Shown in pieces: positions 1 through 10,590 of a DNA stretch of 64,000 bases. The first letter of the stretch is position 1. Each line of letters opens with the position of its first letter. The notes under the pieces were generated by a model. It did no database searches, had not been told where the DNA came from, and saw only the letters and a program-made list of their open reading frames with translations. The stretch lies in contig JAMKCH010084922.1 in NCBI GenBank assembly GCA_023653785.1, positions 32,853-96,852 of the forward strand. Direction: 5' to 3'. A program made the translations under genes and the position numbers. The stretch comes from Ophioderma brevispina (Eukaryota; Echinodermata; Ophiuroidea; Amphilepidida; Ophiodermatidae).

Positions 1-400
1 TTAGTGATTTTATGCATGTTTGCATGCTAGTGCACATAAAATAGTGTAAAATACTATAGTTGAAGAAATGCTTTAACCTAAAGGGAGCTCATTATCATTA
101 TGAAGAGAAGGGTTAATTTGCCAAAGTGAGTCAAATGGATGTTTTCATTTTACTATAAAATGGCGCATTACTTACATTTAGCCTGCAGTTGGTTGAAGAA
201 TGTAAATGTACTGAAGGAGCTGAAATAATGGGGTGTCAAAAATGACCTAAATATCTTGGGGATTAAGGATGATTGGTAGAGATAATCCCCTGTTGATCCC
301 CTCAAGTTGTGAACGTGAAAGACCACCTGCTTATACTGATCAATTGGCAGTGTACACTTTGGACAATGCTTTTGGCCATCACTGGCTGAAAATAAGGTAC
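1..400. other. AT-rich sequence, nothing recognised
   Basis: No coding block, repeat copy or RNA gene was recognised before the inverted-repeat element that starts near 401. Confidence 0.4.
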
Positions 401-784
401 GGCTACATGGAGGCTGAAACTTAGAGTTTCAAAACTCTGGAGTGTCGATCGGTTTTTGCCGTGTGGACGTGATTCGAGTTATAATTCCGGAAGTGGTTTA
501 TTGATAATTGGGGTCTAGCGGGATTTTATCCCCCTAAAAAACCCTTGGGTTAAGCACAAATTCCAATAACACTCTGGAGTGTTAATGGGGTGCCCATGTT
601 GACAGCGTGAGGATAGGAGCAGGGGTGACCTTGCAAAGTCATCTTTGTTGACAAATTCCTGTATTTGAATATCACGTTAGAAAGCAGCCAGAGGCTGTCC
701 TGTATGTTTTGTTTTTTTTAAAGGCTTCCTGTATGGTTTGGACTCCGGTCCTACACTTTGATATGACAAGCAGAGGAGAATGGT

Positions 785-818
<34 letters not shown>

Positions 819-930
819 GATTTCATAGTTTCGCATTGTGTGGACACAACTTGGAATAAAGTAAAATGAATGGATTTAAATTTTTCACCTCCAGAGTTTT
901 AAACCCTTGGAGTTTCGTGGCAGTTTGAAC
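401..930 (+). mobile_element. MITE-like element, copy 1 of a pair
   Basis: A reverse-complement relative lies at about 59455-59905. Shared blocks include the GGAGGCTGAAA start, the ACTCTGGAGTGT motif, CATCTTTGTTGACAAATTCCTGT, and an end block with CACCTCNAGAGTTTTAAAC. The two ends of this copy are imperfect inverted repeats (GTTTCAAAACTCTGGAG against CTCCAGAGTTTTAAAC). It carries no coding potential, so it is probably a non-autonomous DNA element. The borders are approximate. Confidence 0.6.
785..819 (+). repeat. poly-G homopolymer, about 33 nt
   Basis: An uninterrupted G run of roughly 33 bases lies inside the inverted-repeat element. The length may be unreliable, since homopolymers are error-prone. 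Confidence 0.9.
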
Positions 931-1427
931 ATGGCTATTCTTGTTTTGATGGGGGGGGGACGACTTGATGGCTATTTCTCTGAGAGCTGAAATCCCTTTA
1001 CTTATTTACAAAGCTGAACATATGGCTGCCAGCTGGCGGTTGGATTCTATTTTTCTATATGATAGTAATTAGAATAATTACAAACCAATTTCCTCATAAT
1101 AAAAATCTCCATCATTCAACTTCCTATTGGTGCTAAACTTGAGGTGGCTGAAAATATCATTACATCATTGAGTATATCTATGTTGGTATTTCTGCCATTC
1201 CTCTTTTCTTTCATTAGATATGTGGATGTAGTTAGGTGATTAGAATAGAGGTAGATATTTTGTTACAATGCTGTTTTAAATTCTGATTTGTGACTATATA
1301 TGGGTAGTATCCGACATCTGTATGGTGTACATTCCTACAATACATTGAGCAAAATTGCTTGAAGTGATAAATTATATTACCAAAAATAGGAAAAAGGGAC
1401 TTCTTTTCTGTTGTTTTATGTTCCCAG
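931..1427. other. AT-rich, possible intron 5' of exon
   Basis: No repeat or coding block was recognised. The last 30 bases are pyrimidine-rich and end in TTCCCAG, giving a plausible branch and acceptor region for the exon at 1428. Confidence 0.35.
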
Positions 1428-1577
1428 TTCTTAGAAGAAGTGATGTCAACGATAAAGAAAGATATGAGCTACTTGGAAGCGGAACCCATCAGGTCGTCCG
1501 AGGTGCGTCTACTTAAAGATAGCATTGATGAGCGAATGCAGAGGTCAAGAGGAGATATGGGTGATTTGCCAGAGTAG
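1428..1577 (+). CDS. Terminal-exon-like coding block, possible prolyl 3-hydroxylase/CRTAP-family paralogue
   Basis: This open block of 49 codons plus a TAG follows a good acceptor (TTTTATGTTCCCAG). It starts FLEEVMSTIKKD, contains EAEPIRSSEVRLLKDS and ends GDLPE. A divergent copy, also starting right after an AG acceptor, lies at 41036. There the core EPIRSSEVRL is kept and the block runs on into a prolyl 3-hydroxylase-like region. Similarity stops at the exon border, and the flanking introns do not match. That points to an old exon duplication kept by coding constraint, not to a recent repeat. In leprecan-type proteins the corresponding place is the end of the TPR-like half, but that placement is inference from weak residue similarity. 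It is highly charged and shows no signal peptide or membrane segment. It could also be a short-isoform end of the same gene. Confidence 0.5.
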   Translation, partial: FLEEVMSTIKKDMSYLEAEPIRSSEVRLLKDSIDERMQRSRGDMGDLPE

Positions 1578-1611
1578 AATAGAATATGCAAAGGAGGGTA
1601 TTAAAGCAATA

Positions 1612-2145
1612 ACAGCACATTTTTGAAGAGCTCCCCTCATTTTAAAAATTTGATATTTTTGCATAGTTATGTTGGTAATGGTCTAGGAAACAATACCTGC
1701 GAATGAGAATGCTCGAAAATGCGTATTTATCATAAAATAATTGATTTTGAAATTAGAATTGGGATCCCAGATTGTACTAAATGGCAGAGCTGGAAATGCA
1801 AAGTTTATGTCCGTCCATGATGAAATGTGCCACCTCAAAGAAAATGACATCAAACTTGCCTGAACCAATAAAACAACTAATAGAGAGCGTAGACACGTAC
1901 ATGGCGCTATTTCCCAGCAGTTTCATATTGGAAGGCCGTTTCCAGCAGCTGTTGAATTATTATCGGAGATCTCCGATATTATTCTAATTACAAAATTCCT
2001 TCGTTTGCGACACATAGAGATTTTCAAGCTTAACCATTCATAGGTATACTTGTAGTTTACTAGCCAGTTAACAATGCAACCATGTAAAAATCTCAAAATT
2101 TTTGAAAAATTGGGGCCACTCTTCAAAAAATTTGCTATTATTGCT
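1612..2145. mobile_element. MITE with long inverted ends
   Basis: The left end (AGCACATTTTTGAAGAGC at 1617) is matched in reverse by the right end (GAGTGGCCCC...TTTTTGAAGAGT read from 2145). Inner blocks are also palindromic (AATTAGAATTGGGATCCC against GGAGATCTCCGATATTATTCTAATT, split here for length). A relative lies at 42177-42500, partly in reverse order. The open frame inside (1781-1987) is therefore repeat DNA, not an exon. Confidence 0.6.
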
Positions 2146-2498
2146 TTAATTATTATTGTCAAATTTTCAAGGTGCTTTTAAGTGTTGTAGGACCATCTGG
2201 TATTAGTTATTCATTTCAAGCAAGATATCATCAAATAGTACTAGTGGCATCCAGACATTTTTCTTTTTGTGTCACCTGCTATAGTGGAAAGACTTTGATT
2301 GTTTTTCTAATGGTGTGGCAAGTTGCGTGATAATCTACGGTGCTAGGAAGCAAGTCCCTGGGTAGTCGGTCCAAAATTTTAGAGTTTTGGGAACAAAAAA
2401 GCGGATCGCGAGATTGGTAAAATAGCAGCTTGTCCTGTATATTTTATTTATATTTGTTTTTGCTTATGCACTATTGACCTAAGTTGTTGTCTATTTAT

Positions 2499-2740
2499 CA
2501 GGGCTGTGGTTCTTCAGGATTTTTCCTGATTTCAGGATTTTTAATGTTAAAAATGTCTCAACTTAATTTCAGCATGATTTTAAGCTTTTTAGGTCACTTT
2601 TATGCTGTTGTTTCTAGGACAGGATAAGGAAAGGGGAGGAAGAGAACAGTAGAGGATGGCTGGGGAAAAAAAGAAAACAGAGAGAGGTTCAGGATTTTTT
2701 TACCAAATCAAGATTTTTCCACAAACTCATCACACCCCTG
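2499..2740. mobile_element. CAGGGGTGTGA-ended MITE, copy 1
   Basis: Ends are CAGGGCTGTGGTTCTTCAGG and the inverse of CATCACACCCCTG. The flanks ATTTAT (2493-2498) and ATTTAG (2741-2746) look like a target duplication of about 6 bp. A cleaner copy is at 29708-29880. This copy holds a purine-rich extra block around 2615-2690. Confidence 0.65.
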
Positions 2741-3044
2741 ATTTAGGAAGATTGCCTTTTGTAGATGTCATCAAAAGAAAACATCTCATTCACTGGCAGG
2801 GCAATAGGCAGGAAGGCACACTTTTTAACTTCAAGAAGACCTTGTGGTTGTAATAAAACCTTGTAGATATTTAGGCCTCCTGGGCTCTAAAAAATTGATA
2901 GCAAAATCCATAAAAATGTAGTAGAACGGCCGGCCAAAGGACGCAAAATATGACCTTTGACGGCGTTGTTTGTTACAAAGGTCCACCTAGTGGTTCATAC
3001 CACCATGGGATTTACATCAACGTATGGGGGGTTGGCCTTTCTAC

Positions 3045-3870
3045 ATTTTTTATTTTAGGGTAAAAAAAATGGCCAAAAAGGTCAAAATTGTTCCAAAAAT
3101 AGGTAAATCAGCGAAATGCACTCCTTCTTCAAATAATCTATCCGAACATTCAATTTTACCTTCAAAGGAGGCTATTTTAAGTGAATATAACGGAAGTCAT
3201 TCCAATTTATAAATTTTCTGGAGTCAAAATGGCCAAAAAAGTCAAAATTGTCCAAAAATAGGTAAATCAGTCGAATGCATTCCTTTCTTCAAATAATCTA
3301 TCAAATCATGTCCATTTACCTTCAAAGGAGTCATTTTAAGTGAATATAATAGAAGTCATCCAATTTATAAATTTTGGAGTCAAAATGCCAAAAAAGTCAA
3401 CATTAAAAATTATATTAAAAAAAATAAAAAAAATACATTCCTTCTTAAAATAATCGATCAGAAACATGTTCATTTACCTTCAATGAGTCATATTTAAGTG
3501 GATAAAATGGAAATATTTCAATTTTTAAATTTGGGGGTCAACAATGGCCAAAAAAGGTAAAAATTGTCCAAAAATAGGCAAATCAGTCGAAATGCATTCG
3601 TTTCTTAAAATAATCTACAACATTTTCCATTTACCTTCAAAGGAGTCTATTATAATGATTGCATATGGAGCCTTCCCTATTTATGTGAATTTCTGGGTCT
3701 AAATGGAAACAAGGTCAATTGTCAAAAATAGGTTTAATCAGAGTCGAAGTACATTCATTTCTTAAAATAATTGATTAGAGCATGTCCCTTCACCTTCAAA
3801 GGAGTCATATTTAATTCGATAAAATGGAAGCCATTCCGCTAGATTTTGGGGTAAAATTGGCCAAAATGGA
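3045..3870 (+). repeat. Left-arm ~158-bp tandem subrepeats
   Basis: The block TGGCCAAAAAGGTCAAAATT recurs near 3070, 3229, 3384, 3545, 3705 and 3857, each followed by an AAATAGGTAAATCAG-like block, an ATTTACCTTCAAAGGAGTC block and a TAAGTGAATATAA block. More diverged units continue towards 5300. The ORFs here come only from the repeat unit. Confidence 0.8.
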
Positions 3871-4192
3871 TACCTCAGTCCCAATACCTTCGTTTCACAA
3901 ACATTTTCAAGGAAACATTTGCCGTTACATCTCAAGGAAACATCAAAAAGTAGCTTTAGTGCTTGTCATTCTAGTTTTCATATTTTTAGATCAAAGTGAC
4001 CAAAATAAGGTCAAAATTGTTCCAAAATTGTCAAATCACTTACACCCAAAGGTGTCATTAAGTGAATAGAAAGCTAGTTGGCTTAATTGACAGATTTTGG
4101 GTTGAAATGGCCAAATCTATTATAATGCTCTCTTTTCAAAGTAGGTCATATAAGTGTTTGCCTTTTCATCAAGTGAAAAGAGTGCTAGCTAT

Positions 4193-4196
4193 TTAA
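4193..4196. other. Empty TTAA target site of the MITE at 4636
   Basis: The first copy of the duplication reads CTATTTAACATT. The second reads CTATTTAA, the MITE, then TTAACATT. This gives a direct before-and-after view of an insertion with TTAA duplication. Confidence 0.85.
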
Positions 4197-4635
4197 CATT
4201 ATAGATTTCTGAGATAAAATGGAATAAATGGGACAAAATTCATCCAAAAACTGATCAAAATCAATTAAAATGGGTGAGATAACGAAACGCATCACTTTGT
4301 CTTACTCTTACATTATGTCTTCTTTTTTGCACAGTAGGTCAAAAGAATATGCATTTACATCCCACGGGATATAATTAAGTAAACATGGTATATAGACTGC
4401 CAGCCAGTCATAGATTGTGGAGTCGAAATGGGACACGAAATTTTAAATTAAAAAAAAAAAAAAAAAAAATCAAATCACTTACACCCAAAGGTGTCATTAA
4501 GTGAATAGAAAGCTAGTTGGCTTAATTGACAGATTTTGGGTTGAAATGGCCAAATCTATTATAATGCTCTCTTTTCAAAGTAGGTCATATAAGTGTTTGC
4601 CTTTTCATCAAGTGAAAAGAGTGCTAGCTATTTAA

Positions 4636-4982
4636 AGACACTATCAGTGATTTGAAAAATATTTGAAATTTGCATGAATAGCTTCAAAGTGAAGGATAAG
4701 TCTGTAGAATTCTCATAAGTTACCTTTTCCAGCTGCAGAATTGAAAGAAAAGGAAGAAAACGGCAGTGTTCCAAGATACGATTCCCCATTCAATTACGTG
4801 TTGTAGTAAATGTCCGTTCGGACAGTAATGACTAAAATTTCCGATTCTGTCCTTATTAGGATGCTTCTGGTCTTATCATTTGCAGGGTATGTTAGGATAC
4901 CTGTACTTGTTACGTACATGCTAAAATCTGATTTTTGATGATTTTTTCGATTTGCTGATTTAGCAAATCACTGATAGTGTCT
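4636..4982 (+). mobile_element. TTAA-flanked MITE, family A, copy 1
   Basis: A 347-bp element bounded by TTAA on both sides (4632-4635, 4983-4986). Terminal inverted repeats are AGACACTATCAGTGATTTG and CAAATCACTGATAGTGTCT. It has no coding capacity. TTAA duplication is typical of the piggyBac and Kolobok superfamilies. The ends do not begin CCY as piggyBac ends usually do, so a Kolobok-like driver is the better guess. Other copies lie at 15137, 17865, 26159, 30923, 46926 and 61244. Confidence 0.9.
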
Positions 4983-5237
4983 TTAACATTATAGATTTCT
5001 GAGATAAAATGGAATAAATGGGACAAAATTCATCCAAAAACTGATCAAAATCAATTAAAATGGGTGAGATAACGAAACGCATCACTTTGTCTTACTCTTA
5101 CATTATGTCTTTTTGCACAGTAGGTCAAAAGAATATGCATTTACATCCCACGGGATATAATTAAGTAAACATGGTATATAGACTGCCAGCCAGTCATAGA
5201 TTGTGGAGTCGAAATGGGACACGAAATTTTAAATTTT

Positions 5238-7060
5238 CCCAAAATTGATCAAAATCAAAATGGGAAACCAATTGATAAAATGTGTGACTTTGTCCATATT
5301 TTTAATCATTACCCTGTGAATTTATATAGATTTCTATTGAATATTTAAAAATAGTTGTTAGGGCCAGGGTGTTGATTTTTCTAGTTAAGTTTAAATGGAC
5401 ATTTATAATCAGCTAAATTACTTTTTTAATGAGATTTTAAACTGCATCTTAATATTGTAACATATATTTCTTAGGGCAATACATTAGAATAGCCGAACTT
5501 AGATATTGAATAAAAATAAAATCAATAATCACAATAATAATAATGTTCTTTGAACTTATTTGCATTTTGATAAACACAAATGACCACATACATGTTAAAA
5601 TTAGTTTTATACCTTGAATTTTTGATATGCAAATTGATATTTCTCCTCTATATCTGGTTCTCATTTGGAAATTGTAAATCATTTTTATTCCACGAGAATT
5701 TATTATAGGCTACTCACAAGGCTTTTTGTAAGTTAAAGAAAGAAGTATTATGTGTTATACACTGTGATCTATCAAGGATCTGAGGGTAGGATGCTCTTGT
5801 TTTAAATTTGGACCTGAGTTTGATCAATATTAACAGGTAAAAAATATCCATCATGCTTCTCCCGTTCTGGGTGGATTCACAGGCCCAGTGGATTTAAGCA
5901 TTAAATAATGAAATAGGCTTAATGCACAAGAACCCTTTAATTATTTTGCTCAACCATGTAGGAGAAGTGACATTTTGGACCATTTAAACCATAACTGAAT
6001 ATGCCGCCAAATTGGAACAGTGACTGTTCTTTCTTTACAAAATGATCATTCTGACCCGTTGATTGAACCTAACAAAATTAAAATATTCAACTGCGCTACA
6101 ATACCAAAAGCTTTCATAAAAAGCTTTTAGGTAATCATTCTCTCATCCTTTCTGGTCATTTTAGCGAAAAAAATGTGAAGACGGTACCTTCACAGTGGTT
6201 AGGGTATGCCGTCAAAGTTGAAGGGTAAGGGGGTGGTTGCCACCCGAGGTAATTTATGGTGCCTTTTTTTAAATATTATGCACAGCTTAGGCTAACTCTA
6301 AAACTCTATGTTTATAGAAAAAAAGCCATCTGTCATCATTGAAAATAAATCCGATATTCCTAACTTTTTTAGCGCAAAATTGGATTTTCACCTATAGATT
6401 TTCTGTGGAAAATACCAATTTCGGGGACCAATTTTGCAGACTCGAGGACTTGATGACGTCATTCTGACGCCATACTAGGTATGTTGGTACTTATTTTGAT
6501 ATCAATGGAAAGAGGACCATAGCTATCCACTGAAAACAAAATAATAAACATCGGGTGCTTTATAGAATGTGTTCTTAGTATTTTTTTCATTCGTGTATCA
6601 TACCACTATGAGTAACCGTAAAGGAGGGCATTAATAATAACAATTTTAACAACTTTTAATTTCTTTGATTTCTTTGCTCCCTCCAAGAAAAGTGCATTAT
6701 AATGGCCAACACATTTTCAACTTTAATGCACTCTGGTGATGTGAACTATGGCTTGATTAACAATTTTGACAAATAGGGCAATAGAGCTAATTTACCCATT
6801 TGTGGTAAATTTCCATCAAATCTGAGAATTGGAATAGCCAATACTCTAATTTACTGAGGGATGTAAATTTAATGGATAACAATAAACCTTAAGGACAACT
6901 ATTGATGCATTACATTTATCAATCATAGTTTTTGATATTTTTTTTTACCATATTGACCACAAATCTTGAGATTCCCCCTCCAATCTTGAGTTCATTTTGA
7001 TCCTCAGCCCAATGTGACTCCAAAATGGGTAAATTGGAATACCTGGCACTGTATCCACCT
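5238..7060. other. Central loop of the foldback element
   Basis: AT-rich, single-copy-looking sequence between the arms. No transposase motif or open frame of note was found, so the element is probably non-autonomous. Confidence 0.4.
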
Positions 7061-7254
7061 AATTATATTCCATTGAGTATTTTAGAAAAGAGCCAATTAT
7101 GACTGTTTTACCATATTTTGACATTTTTACCCTTTTGGACATTTAACCCCAAAATGTGTTCATTTAAAAGGCTAGCACTTTATTTAATTAATCACTGTGC
7201 CTGGGAAGTAAATGAATTATGTTCCTCTAACCCTAGCTGCCTTTTGGTTTCTCC

Positions 7255-7480
7255 AGAAAGGAAGGGAAGGGGTAAAGGGATAGAAGCTAAAGCAACTTGG
7301 ACATCGGGGGCGGGATTCGAACCCGGGGCCTCCGGCCCACCGTTCCATATGACCAGGCATGGCAAGCCACGAGGGAGTGGGCCCACCATTCCATATGACC
7401 AGGCATGGCAAGCCACGAGGGAGTCGCTGGCCTGGCCAGCGATTTCGTGACCATATGAGTGTTGGTGCGATGACGTCATC
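7255..7480 (-). mobile_element. tRNA-like SINE fragment with duplicated 49-bp unit
   Basis: This GC-rich island inside the AT-rich right arm carries GGGATTCGAACCC (7313-7325), a perfect pol III B box when read on the minus strand (GGGTTCGAATCCC). A ~49-bp block containing CATATGACCAGGCATGGCAA occurs twice in tandem (about 7337-7425). A possible A box, TGGCTTGCCATGCCTGG, lies upstream of the B box on the minus strand. It does not fold as a normal tRNA, so a tRNA-derived SINE is more likely. Confidence 0.45.
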
Positions 7481-7599
7481 GCATCTTTTTGGACTTAGTG
7501 CATTTTCTAGCCTTAGCTCATTGAGTTATATTGGTGTTTGGTGGTGTTAGGGTTAGGCTATTTTGAGAAAAGAGATTGTAATAACTAATTTATTATTTT

Positions 7600-8335
7600 T
7601 GGACAAATTTGAACTTGTTTAGCCATTTTGACCTAATTTTGGACAAATTTGAACTCGTTTGGCCATTTTGACCCTACAACATGTCAATTGAATTGACTAC
7701 CACTCTATTCAGTTAATTATAGTTCTTTGGGGAGAAAACTTTACATATTCCCATTATGATTGTTGAGAAGGAAGGCATTTTGGCTCATTTATGGATTTTT
7801 GGGACAGTTTTGATGTTTTTTGGCCAATTTGACCCCAAAATATGCAAATTCAGATGGCTAGCACTCAATCCGCTCATTTGTGTTCCCTTGGGATGTACAC
7901 GCACTTGTTCTGATGAAACAGCTTGAGAAAAGAAGGCAATATAATTGAATTACCTATTTTTGGACTATTTTGACCTTTTTTGGCCATTTTGACCCCAAAA
8001 TTTATAAATCGGAATTGCTTCCATTATATTCACCTAAATATGACTCCTTTGAAGGTAAATGGACATGTCCTGATAGATTATTTTAAGAAAGGAATGCATT
8101 TCGACTGATTTACCTATTTTTTGGACCATTTTGACCTTTTTTGGCCATTTTGACCCCACAAATTATAAATTGGAATGACTTCCATTATATTCACTTAAAT
8201 ATGACTCCTTTGAAGGTAAATTGACATGTTATGATAGATTACTTGAAGAAAGGAATGCATTTCGACTGATTTACCTCTTTTTGGACAATTTTGACCTTTT
8301 TGGCCATTTTTTACCCTAAAATTTAAAAATTAGAA
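7600..8335 (-). repeat. Right-arm ~158-bp tandem subrepeats
   Basis: The inverse of the left-arm unit. TTTGGCCATTTTGACCCC or close variants recur near 7661, 7829, 7982, 8144 and 8300, with the GACTCCTTTGAAGGTAAAT block between them. The period matches the left arm. Confidence 0.8.
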
Positions 8336-8784
8336 TGGCCAACACCCCATACGCTATTGTATGTCCCATGAGGATTCAAATCCACATGGTTGGATGTTTG
8401 TAACAAACAACGCCGTCAAAACTTTTTCTGAGCACTCTTTGCTGTAATGGCCGGCCGTCTATAGAAATCAAGAAGAAATTTCTTTCTCTTGACACTCACT
8501 TCTCCCCCATAAGTTAGAAATTATCCTGCTAATTTTATAATTGGATAGTGCTTATTCAGAGAGTAACTGCAGCTGTATTCATTTAACAACTCTGTCCACT
8601 AATTATAGCCTGTATTTAACCCAGTAAATTAGTCCACGGGTGAGATATTGTAGGCAGGAATAGTGTGTAGGCAGGAATAAGTGTGGAATTCGACCGCAAA
8701 TGGCAATTAAAAGCTTGATGTGAAACATCTGGCTGAAAATTGTGCGCTATAAGCATAACATGGAGTATATTTTGAGGCTATTAA

Positions 8785-9098
8785 AGGTGCATGTTCTGTT
8801 TATGTGTATTGTGTTCTCTGCTTGATATGAGAGCCTGACACTTGCACATATGCCTGATCAAGTTACGTGGGAAACAAACTTGCAGTTTTGATGGTAGAAG
8901 CAATAATGCATATATTGCAAAGCCCTATTCAATACTATGCCAATTATTGATGGTTAACCATTAAAATGTTTTTTTTATGTCTTAGGAATGAAATGGATTT
9001 GAGGACTCAAATTTCGCTCCAACAATGACAAAAATATCTGATATCAAAATCGATAATACTTCCGCGTAAATTGGGGGGGGGAATCAGAACATGCACCT
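8785..9098 (+). mobile_element. TTAA-flanked MITE, family C, copy 1
   Basis: TTAA stands at 8781-8784 and 9099-9102. Ends are AGGTGCATGTTCTG and CAGAACATGCACCT. Inside lies the CTTGATATGAGAGCCTG block shared with copies at 22330-22620 (minus) and 38537-39901 (split by an insertion). Confidence 0.85.
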
Positions 9099-9102
9099 TT
9101 AA

Positions 9103-10060
9103 AAGGTTTGTGTGCAGTAGCTGACTTACACACATGCATTATTTGTTTGTTATGAGATGAAAACATTTCATAAAAATCCAAGGGCTGCTTCTCGTACTCA
9201 AATTTCTCGTCCCACAGGCAAAATCATTGTGGACTATTGCTGACCTTTTTTGGAGAGTAGAGACACTGGAAACTTTCCATGGGTGTGGTTCTATATACAA
9301 TTATTACCAAAAACATGTTTTTGATTGATAAAAGGTCGAACATAGATGTGATAAAATGTGATGTTTAAGTCTTTAGACTCAATATGTACAGTATGCTATA
9401 TGTGGGTTGGTAGTTTCAAGTCTTAAGCTACGGTCGTGGTGTAGAACCTACGACTCGGACCATCGATATTAGGTATTTTAAAAGATGATTGCAATGCTAG
9501 CATAATCTTTACTGCAGGCATTTTTCATTTGCAGCTTTTATAAATGTGTTTTTGACACATAATCTTAACTGTGGCTGGAATTTGTGTAAACCCAGTTTAG
9601 AGCTACAAACTCCTAAATCTTGAATCTAACAACAAAGGCCAAGTTAGTGAAGTATTCAAGGTTGTTATGTGATGTAGAAAGTAGTCTTTGTCAAAGACTC
9701 CTCAAAATTTGGTCCATCAACCATTTCGGGATCGCCGGAGGCGTGTGTCAAGGGTGAGCCCTCGACCGAGTGGAGCGAGGCATCTTTGCGCAAATAGGCA
9801 TACTTGTGTGCAAGCATAATGTGTCAATCAAATTATTTTGTGGTTATTCATATGGGGATTTGTACAGGTCTACTAATTAATTGCTCATGCCAACATTACC
9901 TGCAAACCAAACCTTTTCTTTATCCACAATACGAATGCCCGACAGTAACATAAAACGATGCCAGACAGTATTATCACATTTGTTTGACCGCAATGTATTC
10001 ACACGGTGCCATTACTAAGTATTGCCCAATCAATTGCCAGGAAAGTTACGAAGAATTATC
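9103..10060. other. AT-rich, nothing recognised
   Basis: No repeat copy or exon was identified. A small GC-richer patch (9728-9780) has no recognisable content. Confidence 0.35.
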
Positions 10061-10066
10061 CCGAAA

Positions 10067-10590
10067 AATAAAGAAAAACAAAATGCCCAAAGGCGATGCA
10101 CAGGACTCACCATGAGCGGGTGCTATACCACCTCGCAACGCCTTGATGAAGGTATGGATCACATGCTTTCTTTTAAGATCATGTGTCTATAGTGGGACAC
10201 CCTAGCGTTACATTATGGAAAATCAAGTAAATCCATCAAGTTTCTGTATTGAAGCTGCATAAAATGATGTACAACACTATAGTAAAACCATACATTTTCT
10301 GAAAGCTGAAGGTGTAAGGACTCTATATTTGCAATGTCGACGTTGCTCTACGGGTGGCGAGAACATATAGGTTGCAAAAAAAACAAAAACACATTTTTTC
10401 ACTTAATGTGTTACTTATGATGATTATCATGGAAAAATAAAGAAAAACAAATAAGAAATAAATGCAGAAAGGCGAGGTGCAAGCAGGACTCACCATGACG
10501 AGCGGTGCTATACCACCATCAGATACAGAGGACTGTAGCAAATAAGAAATAAAAGCTTACAATGCCTTCATGAAAGGGCTATGTGAGAAA
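10067..10590 (+). repeat. Imperfect ~370-bp-offset direct repeat
   Basis: The block AATAAAGAAAAACAAA followed by CAGGACTCACCATGA and GGTGCTATACCACC occurs at 10067-10135 and again at 10435-10515, with ATGCCTTCATGAA-like ends. Divergence is greater than in the poly-A-joined duplication next to it, so this looks like an older tandem duplication. Confidence 0.5.

Larger units (their letters stand above)
4031..5237 (+). repeat. Direct duplication joined by poly-A, second copy with MITE
   Basis: The segment 4031-4449 is repeated almost base for base from 4470, separated by an A run at about 4449-4469. The second copy (4470-5237) equals the first plus one 347-bp MITE (4636-4982) and one TTAA. After the second copy the sequence runs on normally (TTCCCAAAATTGATC), whereas the first copy breaks off into poly-A. 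This is best explained by two haplotypes, with and without the MITE, joined end to end by the assembler. Confidence 0.75.
2923..8461. mobile_element. Giant foldback (long inverted repeat) element
   Basis: The outer ends are ACGGCCGGCCA (2926-2936) and TGGCCGGCCGT (8448-8458). Just inside, GACGGCGTTGTTTGTTAC near 2960 is mirrored by GTAACAAACAACGCCGTC near 8400. Both arms then consist of ~158-bp tandem subrepeats in opposite orientation (see the two array entries), and a central loop of about 1.8 kb shows no transposase. Long inverted repeats built from tandem units are the hallmark of foldback elements (Drosophila FB, sea urchin TU). The flanks near the ends share TAGA (2922-2925; 8461-8465), so a target duplication is uncertain. 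It carries secondary insertions: a MITE at 4636 and a tRNA-like SINE at 7255. Confidence 0.75.

Noticed and set aside
1781..1987. 68-codon plus-strand frame as a possible exon
   Set aside because: It lies inside the inverted-repeat element at 1612-2145, and the relative at 42177 does not keep the frame.
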